Source: Hymenopellis radicata (Eukaryota; Basidiomycota; Agaricomycetes; Agaricales; Physalacriaceae). From it: a DNA stretch of 64,000 nucleotides. Positions within the stretch are counted from its first letter, which is position 1. The number at the start of each line of letters is the position of its first letter. The stretch covers positions 93,624-157,623 of the forward strand of contig JADNRX010000098.1 of the NCBI GenBank assembly GCA_015501595.1, given 5' to 3'. The notes under the pieces were generated by a model that was not told the DNA's origin, did no database searches, and saw only the letters and a program-made list of their open reading frames with translations. The position numbers and the translations under genes are program-made. Below, in pieces: positions 54,100-64,000 of this stretch.

Positions 54100-55010
54100 G
54101 AAGGTGGCGGAAGTCGTGTGAAGAGACGCCGCGGACGCGACTACTTGGGCCGAGCGCCGATGTGCGTGTCTGTCGATTCGGTATGTCTCACTTTGCTGGA
54201 GGTCGACAGCTTATCTTTCCTTTGCGTAGGCCAAGATCCAGGATAAGGAAGGCATTCCTCCTGACCCGGATTTCACCAAGGCTACGGATATCGGTACCAC
54301 ATCTCCCCGTTATGTCCATAATCCCTCTGATCTTTGATATACTTATTCAGTCAAAATATCGTGCCCCAGATGCCTGGCCGGCGAGGCCACCACTCGCGAC
54401 CTCAAGCTGCTCAACTTCTTATTTTCGCCACCAACATGAACTCTCAAGCAACTCCTTCGACCTCTTCGCCTTCCGTCAAGCGAGATCGATTCCCCTTGAC
54501 ATAAATGCGATAGATTATCACGCAGCGCTTCATCCGTAAGTTGCCATGTTCTGTGCCAGCTTTCATATCAGTGCTAAAGCAAATTTCCAGCCTAACGTTC
54601 CAAGTTCCGTACCTGGCCGGCGAGGCCGTCGCCGCGGCTCACCAACATCGCGGTGACCCCCGTCTCTCTACCGGTACTCATCCTTGCCTCCATCTTCCTC
54701 CGCGAAAGCAGTTGTCAGGATGGTAAGCCGTTCCCGTTGTGCTCGACTCCGGGTTTGGTTTCTGACTGAACTTACAGCCGATCTTTTGCGCACGCTCCAA
54801 CTACAACATCCAGAACGAGGATACCCTTCACCATATCCTTCGTCTGTGCACCTGTCTGCGCGTAGGTGCGCAGATCTTCGCTTCATTTGAGACGTTGACC
54901 GACTAGATCATTACGCTACAGGTTGAGGCTTTCGATACTATCAACAACGTTGTGGCTAAGATCCAGGACAGGGAGGGTATCCCACTGATTTCGTCGCCGG
55001 TATGCGGATT
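54100..55010 (+). pseudogene. Polyubiquitin relic
   Basis: Two ubiquitin-derived stretches: AKIQDKEGIPPDP at about 54229-54267, and SNYNIQNEDTLHHILRL with, after some 16 changed residues, TLQVEAFDTINNVVAKIQDREGIP at about 54796-54985. The second spans a repeat-to-repeat junction (end of one ubiquitin, start of the next), which shows the parent was polyubiquitin. A TAG stop sits within it and the core of the repeats is missing. Unrelated fragments (LAGEA..TRDL twice) lie between. Confidence 0.75.
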
Positions 55011-55223
55011 GCTCTCTTGAGCATTCCGCGCCGCGCCGATATCTGAACCGATTCTCCAACAAGCACCGTGCCCCGCTGCGTTGATTACATTGAATAGGAA
55101 CGCGTGTAGAACACATGTATTACATTATAGAATACATACATGTTAATGACAATGACCTGGATGTGGGCATGCGCCACAATTCGCTGCGCCTGCGCTCACC
55201 AGGCAGTAAGATTTTCGAGGGAC

Positions 55224-55226
<3 letters not shown>

Positions 55227-55255
<29 letters not shown>

Positions 55256-55330
55256 GGGGGGGGTGGGGATTCGAACTCTCGCTCACTCGGGCGAGAATCG
55301 AGATGACCGAGGCGTCCGAGTCACGTGCCT
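55227..55330 (-). other. tRNA-like segment ending in a long T run
   Basis: On the minus strand a sequence with a B-box-like AGTTCGAATCCC, a preceding TCGC..GCGA hairpin like a long variable arm, then CCCCACC, a C run, and more than 20 T. It may be a degenerate tRNA-Leu/Ser-type gene or a tRNA-derived SINE; the 5' part does not fold clearly. Confidence 0.3.
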
Positions 55331-55444
55331 CGAATTGGTCGCTTCGGTTAAAATCGGTCTTCAAATCGGTCGCTCGGGAAAAATTGGTGAAATCGGTCGT
55401 GTGGCTGTGCTGCCTCGACATGACGATAGTCCCCTTCTCAGTTA

Positions 55445-56650
55445 GTCCTGCAAGCTCACCATCACGCGCCAAAAGCGAGCTGGTTCGTTAACGCCACCAG
55501 GCCGGCATCGCCGCGTCGCAACTAATGAGAGAATTACTTAGAATTGATTGCTTGATGACCTCGAAGTCTCGTTTCGCTGGCCGAGTGGCTCCGCTCTGTC
55601 TGTATGCTGCAGTATGCACAACGACCAACACCTGGTCCGGTACATTACAACTTACGACTCACGAGATGAGGAACTCGGAGCTCTACTGCTGTCCCATTGT
55701 GTACGTCAGTCCGAGTTTTTGGTAGGTATATGCACCCCCCCCACTTCAAAGATGTCCCGCCGGCATCTAGTAGACTGTAGTGACAGTGTAGTGTTAGTTC
55801 CACACTGGCTGGATCCCTCTCAGTCGATCGCGGGCTAAGCCCAGGGTGGAAGCTCCCTCACCTGCAGCTTGCCATAAACATATGTTCTGGGCATGTTCTT
55901 AGACTCACCAAGTGAGCATCTATGAAAAAAAGACCTCTGAGTCACCTGAGGTGGAATCCCGGTGGACTACAGTTTGTCCACCGGAGCATCAGGATGAAGA
56001 ACAGATGAGAATTGATTAGAGGGGACATTCATAAAGGGTGAATTTTCATTGTTAAGATCCACCAAATAAACCACATTGTTAGGAAATCACTGTTGAACTT
56101 GCGACAAGTGCATTTCGTGCACCTCAGCACTCTGCCTCATCCAACAGGGTTCCTGAGCTACTCTATTGGGGAAAATCTGTTGTCAGGGCATCAGCGTTAG
56201 TGAACTCTTGCCAGTGGCTGTTCAAGGACAGCCTTATTTGTGGTAAACTACGTGGTACGTAGTCGTAGGGAGAAGGACACGGCCTTTGCAGACAAGTTCG
56301 AGGCGAGTTAGCAAGTCATCGAGTTTCCATCAACTCCATCGCCCGATTTGGCATCGAGTCGAGTCGAGCCGATTTCAGTGTTCGAGTTCAGTTCGACTTA
56401 CCTCTGGCCACTTGCTCAGCACCGTTTCAGCATGGATTTGGCACCATTCACTGCTGTAGTCTCGTGAACCCAGTCAACTGACAGATCTATTATCCCATTA
56501 AATGCCCAGTAAGGATATCAATAGGTGAAGAATACACTACGAAAAAGGTAGTAAATACAGTAACGTCAACGTAAGTAAATGTGTCTATGCGGTACAGTGA
56601 GTGAATGCAGTCCATCATGATCATGTGGCGTAATTTCAACTAGTGTCCGT
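55445..56650. other. Intergenic region of the duplicated block, no gene
   Basis: Corresponds to 1690-3409 with several deletions, the largest removing the repetitive part found at about 2740-3110 in copy 1. Confidence 0.6.
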
Positions 56651-57866
56651 TCATTGCCGGAAGGGGTTCCGGGATCCCCCAGTCTGATTCGGCTCCATCC
56701 AGTACGCACCACGCGTCGGCGGAGAGACCGGGGAATCAGATCGCACTGCGTACGCATAGGCTTGCGCGTCCGTGCGCGGAGGCGGTGGCAGTAGCTCAGG
56801 CGATCCGCTGAACGACCCCGTGCTTGCCGAGAATCGCGACGTCAGGTCCTTCTTCAGCGGCTGGCGTACGTCTGGCGTCTGGCGCGGCTTCCCCGTGACC
56901 TGCGAGTAAATCGAGGGACCAGACAGCACACTCGCGTTGTCAGGGATGGGCGCTAACAAGCCGTTCTGCGTATGCAGGTGATGGTGATGGTGGTGATGGC
57001 TGTGTTTGGACGGAGCCCGCGACGCGTCGTCACGCATGTAAGATCCAACAATCTTCTCGATGGTCTGACCGTGGCTGTACCGCGCTTCCTCCGCGTTCTT
57101 CAGCTTCATGAGCTTCATCTCCTCGCTTTCCATCTCCTCGCTTTCCATCTCCGGATAAGCCCTTCGGCTTCGATTGTGCCCGAAAAGTTTCTCCCGAATC
57201 GGACAAGTCTGTATCGCCAGGTGTCCTTGTGGGGCAAGTTCTTGGCAGACGCAAACATCGCTGTGCGCTTCGCACGTTGCTTACGAGCACGCCGGCGCCA
57301 AAGCATCAAAATCGCCAAGAATATGAACGCACACCCCAACGCCATCAACAAGATCTGCCACCATTCCAGTTTATGTCCGCTGTTCGACGTGATCGTGGTA
57401 GGATCCGAGACCCCAGTGATGGACGGCAGGGGACTGCTTGAACTCGTCCCAGATGCTTTCGGCACCTCCACAAGCTCCGATAAGCAGACACCGAGACCTG
57501 AAACTACACTCGTGCCATCCGCGCAGTTCGCAGCAACACATGATCCAGAACGAAGAACGTTGTCTGAACTGCACGATAAGCACTGGTTCGAACTGCTTCC
57601 ATAACAGCTTGAACAGCTAGAGTCGCATGATTTGCAGGACCCCGCTGTCGTATCAAAAAACTGCGATGAGCTGCATGTTGGCAGGCAGCGTCCGTTGTTA
57701 AGAACTGGGCGATCCGAAGGGCAGGTCGAGCATTCGTTGAAAGAGCCGCCAGAACACGTAGCGCAATCGGGATGGCACGTTAAACACGTCCCCGAGTCCT
57801 TCTTAAAAGTACCCGATGGACACGACGACAAGTCCGAGTTGACTGTTGGGAGAGAACGAGGCCAAA
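56651..57866 (-). pseudogene. EGF/furin-like cysteine-rich protein, copy 2, truncated
   Basis: Holds the cytoplasmic tail, transmembrane helix and last furin-like repeats ([22 protein letters not shown]). Here the frame into the transmembrane helix is intact ([14 protein letters not shown]), but one C is missing from a C run at about 57192, which shifts the frame just after the helix. A 15-bp tandem duplication adds MESEE in the tail. Everything upstream of about 57866 (signal peptide, EGF modules, most repeats) is absent, replaced by unrelated sequence. Confidence 0.82.
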
Positions 57867-59380
57867 CTTCCCACGCAGTAGATTTTCAGTCTATACTGGA
57901 AATGAACCAAATAAGGAAAGGGATTTGCAGCCGCTGGCAGCCGAGACGCGTCAAGTTTGCAACGACCCGCGTCTTTTTTCAAAAAATCACTCAAGTCCAA
58001 CTTCATTTTTGGAAAATTTGACAATAGTTTCCCCTCCCGAAGGCATCAGGGAGCAAAACAAAGAAGTGGGGGTACACAAATCATACTACAGAGGTGCGTG
58101 ACCCCGTATAGACAATGTGGCGTACAAAAAAAAAGAAATCCGGTCCCAACTGTGCGGTTGCTGGGGTCGCGACATTCATTCAAGCACGCTCAGACCACCA
58201 GGAGGCCGCACAGTCCACGAGAGGGCGGTCGTCATCACCGTGGCACCGGACTAGAGAGAGGACACCTATGGGGGGAAACTGGGGGAACTTGGCTGGCGTC
58301 CGAGCCCTCTTTATACTCCCTGGTGGTGGCGGTGCTGTTGGTTCGTTTGTTGATTGATCAGGTGGTCTGACGACACAGGCGCTTGTTAGACTTTGACCTG
58401 ACCCGAACTGTGATCTCGAGTGTCGTCTGTTTCCCGTCCCCTCACCACGACATGAAAGGCCTTCTCAGCAGCTCTTGAATGATGTATATATGTCTGTATT
58501 TTCTACCATACGACGTTGCAGATTGAAGACTCAAGTCCTGGCTGTCCGTCGACCGCGGCGCAAAAGTGTGGCACGATAAATTCCCCTGGCAACGCACACT
58601 CACATCTAAGCTGAATTGGTCTGAACACATCTTGAGAATCTTAGCAATGTCTATCCCTTGTGTGCGATTGAAATCCCTTGCAAATCCAAACTCAATGCAT
58701 GTAAAATCGTCTCAAAACACCCAGTGGAACGAGAACAAAAGACAAGACAAGTTCACCGAATACGCGTGCTCAGGTCCCTCTATTGAAAGCTTGAAGCTAC
58801 GGTGATCGCGGCTCCCTGGACTTGTCGGATTTCTTACAGCACTCCTTCGCCCACCATCACTCTACTTACCCCGCGCGCTGTCGTCGTCGAGAAACTACTA
58901 TGCACCCGATCCTCCTTCTTCAGATTCGTTCTCTTCACCAATTCACCTCGCGCTCTAGACTGACATTCTTTGAATTAGCTGTTCAAATTGAGATGGTAAG
59001 CATCTCACCTATGGCTCTTGTCGAAGCTGATGACTTCAAAGGCGGCCAGAGGCGCGAAGCTCTCGGTCAGCCTCGTGTCCTCGCCTTCGGAGTCGATCTC
59101 AAGCACCTCAGGATGGCGGCGATACAGCTGAGGGTCCGCGACGTGCACAGGTCTGTAAGATTGCCTTTGACCGCGATTCGAAGCTGACGACATCCAGTTT
59201 CCATGGTGTCACGCCCTCCATTCGACCACAAGATTGACTGTATTTGTCGTTCGGCGACCGACTTGAACAAGTCCCGACGTAACGACAATGAGGACGGATC
59301 CTGGATATCACGGCGGCCAAAAGTTCGTGGACTTCTTGTCGCGTTGATTCTGACAATTTCACCATCAGTTTGAAGGGTAT
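57867..59380. other. Unrecognised region, no gene supported
   Basis: No domain, RNA or clear repeat recognised. It includes a G-rich stretch (about 58200-58350) and scattered short open frames on both strands. Confidence 0.45.
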
Positions 59381-59399
59381 TTCAGCTGCAGAAAGGTGG

Positions 59400-62360
59400 G
59401 ATTTACCTTTCTTTTGAATCGTGTACCCGCTCAATTCCTCCAGAATCGAGTTCGGCCAACTTGACGCACCATACTCAAGGGCGTTGAGAATAGTCAAAGG
59501 GAGGGCGACACGTTCGTGCGGCGACAATCACTCCCCGCGAGGCTCCAAAATTCGCCGCAATTCAAGTTTCGTTCTGACACTCTGTCAGAAACGCCGACTT
59601 GGATCAGGACACGGTAAGCTTACCCTCATCGATAAGATCCCAGCTAAATTCAGGTCAGATTGCCAACTTCCACTAGCGCCACGATCGTCGGACGACCTCA
59701 TTCGCATTTATTGAGATCTGGATCTGAAGGAATTGAGTGTTACGACGTCGCGTTCGGTTCCATAGAGTCAAGAACGGTACGTCACCTTTATCATTTGGAT
59801 GGTTCGAAAGTTGAACATCCAAACAGGGAAAAAATCTTAATAGCAGCCCTCGAGTATGGAGTATCTGTCCTCAGAACCATCTCGCTGTGTTCCTCCGCCC
59901 GAACTAGGCGGTTTTGTGTCCGACCTCGCTCCTCTCGCTCATCGCGCGGGCAAAAATGTCGGGAAGATTTGAATTTTCTTGTGGTATGAATCTGACATTC
60001 CCATTAGTCAGTCTTCAAAGTTCATCTTAGAAACGGTGCGCATTACCTTTTGTTTTCGCGGTACCTGCTCAATTTCTTCAGAATTGGATTCGGAGTCGCC
60101 CGACGCCCGATTGATGGTGGAGTACGCGACGACGAGGTACCCAGAAACGGACAGGGCGGGTTGCGAGAGACGGGCGGCGTCAATTTGGTTCACTTGAGGT
60201 TCGCACGTCTTGAGGTTTGTTTCCGCGAGAACCGGCTACCAAATCTCATGTTAGTATATTCGAGAGCTTACCTTCAAGCCAGAACATCACCGAATGCAAA
60301 CAGGTCCTTCGGTTTCGGCAGCGAGATGTCGCTCGCCGCGGGGCAAAAGTGTGAGGCACATCTGCCTTCATTTCCTCCGTAACTCTGACAGTTATGTCTT
60401 CCCTTTAGAAACGGTGACTTTTACCTTTCTTTTCATGACTGCAGCTGCGCAGTTCGTCCAGAATTGGATTTTGGAGCGACAGGCTGAGTGACGCCAGAGG
60501 AAGTGACAATAAGGTCCCAGCGGGACGTGGACATCGTATCGCTCGTAGAGAGGGCTCGAAGTACGCCAATATCGACGTGTTGATTTGCGTTAAACTGACA
60601 AGATCTAGATCTGTTCCCGCGAACATCCGATATGTTTACCTTCCAACTCGAGCAGTCCAAATTTGAGGTCGTCTCCCCGAGCACACGAAACCCTATTGAA
60701 ACCGAGCGAGGACGAGGCCTTCATCTTCGTGCGGCGTAATGCCACTCGGCACAAGGTACAAATTGTCAGTGAATTCGGCTGTTGTCTTTGATTTGAATCT
60801 GATAATCGGAGGTTAGTTCTGAGGCCAATTCCGACGGTGAGTTTTTTTACCTTTAATCGAGAGGTCGTATCCGCTCAACGGTTCCAGAACCGAGCTCAGT
60901 ATCCTCACTCGAATACAGGCCGGAGTACGCATGGGGAGAACGTGAACGGGAGCATGGCGCGACATTGATTCCAGGAAACTCGGTAAGTCTCTGTCGATTC
61001 ATCCGTCTATACTGGACTCTGAAGGTTATCCAGGGCACCTGCGGATTGAAGCATCAGTTACAATGTCATAGATCGATTATACGGGTACGCTTACCTCCTC
61101 AGGATGAGAGCGCGGCTGAATTTAGTCCATAACGACAAGGAACACCCAGCGCCACGTAACAAGGCAGCAATCAACAACGACCGCATTCGGACTTGATGAA
61201 GATTTGGATCTGAATGAATTGACCGTTAATCCCTCGTGTTCGGTTCCAGAGAATTAAGAAAGGTACGTTACCTTTTAATGACGCTGCTTCGAAAGTTGAA
61301 CATCTCAACAAGGCAATAATCCTCGAGACGACGCCAACTACGGGATACCCAAGTACTTCTAACCATCTCGTGGCGATCCCCGGGTCAATACTTACAGCTG
61401 TCTTGTGTTCAACGTCATTGTCGTCTGCGCCCCCCACTTCATAACCCTCTCGACTCGCCATCAAACCGGCAAGCGAGTACACGCCCCACGGTAAGCGTAG
61501 TATTATTCACCCGCATTCGCCGCTGAAGTCGCTCTAGATTCCACGCGCAGTCCATCACCAATCTGACGCCACACAAGAACGTCGAGCGACCTCGCCCCCA
61601 TTAGGACATGATGGCGATTTAGATCTGGGAAAATTCGGAATTAACTCCGCGGGTTGGTTTCCAGGGTTCAAATCGAAGTACGTCACCTTTATTGTGATGT
61701 TCACAAAGTTGAGCATTCATTCTAGGAAATCTTGGGCGCATTTGGCGAGATCCGAACAGTCTCGGAGGACGACACATGCGGAGGGCGCCGTCATCGCCAG
61801 CACCTGCATCCTATGACGGAACGTCGACGTTGGTGCTACGCGCTCGATATCTTGAACAAGTACTGTTCCTTGCATCGAAGTATGCCGGCACCATTTTTGT
61901 TGGGATTTCGGTTACTGACGCCGTCAGATGCACCTCGCCAACAGAGGAACGAGTCAATCTGTTGATATCGATTCTTCCCTCGGCGTTACAACGGGGGCTA
62001 GAACATCACATCAAAATTCAAGACGCCACACATGTTGAACTTTCAGGTGACGTACCTTTTTTTGCATCGTTGGATCCGCGGTACCTGAATAAAATTTAGA
62101 CTTGGTGTACTGCAATGACGACGTACCTAAAAGAGGGATTGGTCGCGCGACGTCAAACTTTGTGACACCATGTTCGGATAGGCGGTAGGTTTTCGTCAAT
62201 TACCCGAAGACAACGAGACTGACTCGGGGTTACAGCCGACGGGAGTAGCGCTATGAGTCTGTAAAGAGTTCCTCGCGCTGGTGTCAGCGCCGGCAGGGCG
62301 CTGTACGGATAAATGAGGGCAGAGTCAATATGTGTTGAACAGAATGTACGTACCTTGCGC
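59400..62360 (-). repeat. Series of diverged ~400-bp repeat units
   Basis: A TACCTTT-type motif recurs at about 59403, 59781, 60046, 60418, 60848, 61266, 61685, 62053 and 62350, often followed by variants of GCTCAATTCCTCCAGAA..GAGTTCG. Some units are closer to each other, for example 61260 and 61680 with CTTTCGAAAGTTGA..CAT-like wording. On the minus strand these motifs read as exon ends (CAAAAG|GTAA). This suggests either a gene with tandemly duplicated exons or a decayed tandem array. No protein family is recognised. Confidence 0.45.
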
Positions 62361-63125
62361 ATTTTCCGATCTCCGTTGCAACTGACAATAGATTTAGAGT
62401 TATCATCAACTTCATGCCGTTCTCGCATGCCTGCAAAGGCGCGACAACGGGGCGCGCGAAGGGCTTGAATCTTCCGGCGGCGGGATTTAGACAAACGAAC
62501 TTGGGCATGGACAAGGAGAGGGAGATGTAGTCAATTGCAGAGTAAACTATATACAACTGGGCTGTATATCGCAAGGCCAAGTAGACGAGAATGAACTAAA
62601 ACTTCTTGAAAATGAGATAAATGAAGTGAACTTCAAAACTCACCTGTGTTACTACTTCGGGGGGCGTCACCTCGCCCCCAACGTCTCCGGAATCGATAGC
62701 GCCTTCCCCGAGCACCAGAGGACTCGAAGAAGGCACAGAATCCCTCCCTGTGGCTGCGGCAATAAAGGTTGCATGTTACAAACGATCCGCACTCACGAAT
62801 ACACAAGACTCACTGTTAAATTCGACGTTAACAGAACCCTAAAGCTCTCGACATGCGTGTTCTCGAAGCTCTAAGTCACGGTGAACCGAGGAACGTTCTG
62901 CATCGTTTAAATAAAAGCTTACCTTGAAATTCCGACCGATTCCGGGGGGATCACGCGTGTTCGACGTGTCGTAAGTCGTTCACAGTCTCCGTGGTCGGCG
63001 CAGATTGTCTTGGGGTTTGCTTGAGGTCGTCGTCGTGGTCGAGGCTCGGAATTGCATGTCGAAGGTCGTGGTAACAGGTCAAGATCCGAATCAGGCAAGT
63101 CCAAGTGATCGGACTGACTTGAACA

Positions 63126-63542
63126 TTGACGCTGAGGTTGTTTTATTATTTCGATGTATACCTTCCCTCTCTCCACTTGCGCGGGTCTGTTCACACTCGG
63201 AATCTACTCTTCCTTCGACGTAACCAACATCCCGACGGAACGCAGGGCCATAAACGCGCCAAAACGCGTCCTATTCTCCTTGCTTTGTTTTCTGTCCGGT
63301 CCGCCGCTGTTAAGGACGACTTTCATTATCTATGACGACTCTCCCAGGTGCCTCAAATACTCAATCTTATCGCGTCGGGACCGACACCCTGGGAAACGGA
63401 GGGTAAGGTGACGCAAGCCACTTGCACCTTGCCCCCATCCCCCATCCTGGATCCTCGTTTCCTCGGGCTTCCCTCGGCGGCGCTCAGCCAGCGCACGTAC
63501 ACGCTAATCTGCATCTCGACGCTCTATAATAACGCTCTTTGA
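63126..63542 (+). other. Possible exon fragments of an unidentified gene
   Basis: An open stretch at 63348-63542 reads PQILNLIASGPTPWETEG and LPPSPILDPRFLGLPSAAL, with amino-acid use that looks coding, preceded by a possible CCAG acceptor. No homologue is recognised, and the flanks to 64000 show nothing else supportable. Confidence 0.25.
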
Positions 63543-64000
63543 ATGTCCCGCAGATTCTAATTGAACATTTCCACATGTGGGTTCATTCACGAACAAGGTA
63601 AGATTCCCATTCAGTGCGGTTCTTGTTCTCCGGTTGCATTGACGTTTCGGATTAGGCTTTTGCTCTGGAATGTTTGCGGATCCGCTAACAGCGCGGTCGA
63701 ATAGTTTGACTTGGACACTTTTGAAACCGCGGATGGAATTCAACGGGTTTAGAATGGTGGGGATTAGGGCATTTACGTGGTGACGTTGGGAGGGAAACGA
63801 GGATACGGCACAGATTGTACGGTCTCGCGAACGTTGGCATTCTTACCGTTGAGGAGATCTCGATTTCGTCGGCGTGGTATGTTCCAATTCCATTTCTCGC
63901 CCCACGCTCGCTCACAGTTCACCCAGATCTATTTAAATCATAACACCTCATGTCCTTGGACCTCTTCGCTTCGATATACTTTCAATTGAATAACATTTTC

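Larger units (their letters stand above)
51305..55440. other. 4.1-kb insert in the duplicated block, origin unresolved
   Basis: Absent from copy 1, where about 40 other bases lie between the phosphatase start and the shared intergenic part. Contents are: a Ser/Phe-rich coding-like fragment at 52200-52490 (GSLPLQDDENFFSSYLDPPM), perhaps from a transcription-factor-like gene; a CCGTCATCCGT tandem repeat at 53167-53215; a polyubiquitin relic at 54100-55010; and a tRNA-like, homopolymer-bordered segment at 55227-55330. No clear terminal inverted repeats or target duplications were found. Confidence 0.55.
49654..57866 (+). repeat. Direct segmental duplication, right copy
   Basis: Matches 1 to ~4640, interrupted by ~4.1 kb of extra DNA at 51305-55440. 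It ends at about 57866 inside the cysteine-rich gene after two small deletions. Base differences from the left copy are few in the genes. Confidence 0.9.

Overview
The window looks like a stretch of a filamentous basidiomycete genome (Agaricomycotina-like). Genes are broken by short introns with GT..AG borders, and the families are those of mushroom-type fungi: F-box/LRR-like proteins with an N-terminal CxxC, a GPI-anchored chitin deacetylase, a monocarboxylate-type MFS transporter, P450 relics and Ngaro-type tyrosine-recombinase retrotransposons. It is a nest of segmental duplications and mobile elements. No CRISPR, operon or bacterial feature is present.

Layout. (1) 1-6334: a PP2C-type phosphatase and a secreted/transmembrane EGF- and furin-like cysteine-rich protein, both on the minus strand. 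The block 1 to ~4640 recurs as a direct repeat at 49654-57866, where it carries a 4.1-kb insert and is cut off inside the cysteine-rich gene. (2) 7128-9613: an F-box gene killed by a stop codon and by a 659-bp foldback element. (3) ~9886-19430: a block bounded by two intron-containing tRNA-Ile(AAU) genes and holding an F-box relic, an Arb1-like RNAi-chaperone gene, an intact F-box gene, two more F-box relics and a homeodomain-like gene. (4) 19640-25690: a P450 relic, a chitin deacetylase and an MFS transporter, followed by a hAT-type MITE. (5) 26506-49119: the inverted copy of block 3. Its two tRNA-Ile genes are each split inside the intron by a Ngaro-like retrotransposon. Copy 1 (26565-35302) itself contains a 3.3-kb TIR transposon carrying pieces of a carboxylate transporter gene and a ribosomal protein gene. 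Copy 2 (43658-49079) is almost intact. (6) 49654-57866: the second phosphatase/cysteine-rich block with a polyubiquitin relic in its insert. (7) 57870-64000: mostly unrecognised, with a series of ~400-bp diverged repeats at 59.4-62.4 kb.

The most notable observation is that two Ngaro-like elements sit at the same position and in the same orientation, one nucleotide into the intron of two different tRNA-Ile(AAU) genes, while the two paralogous tRNA genes in the other arm are uninterrupted. This looks like site-specific integration into a eukaryotic tRNA gene by a tyrosine recombinase, reminiscent of bacterial integrative elements. Several single-base differences between duplicated copies lie in homopolymers, so assembly or read error must be excluded before the frameshifts are called biological.
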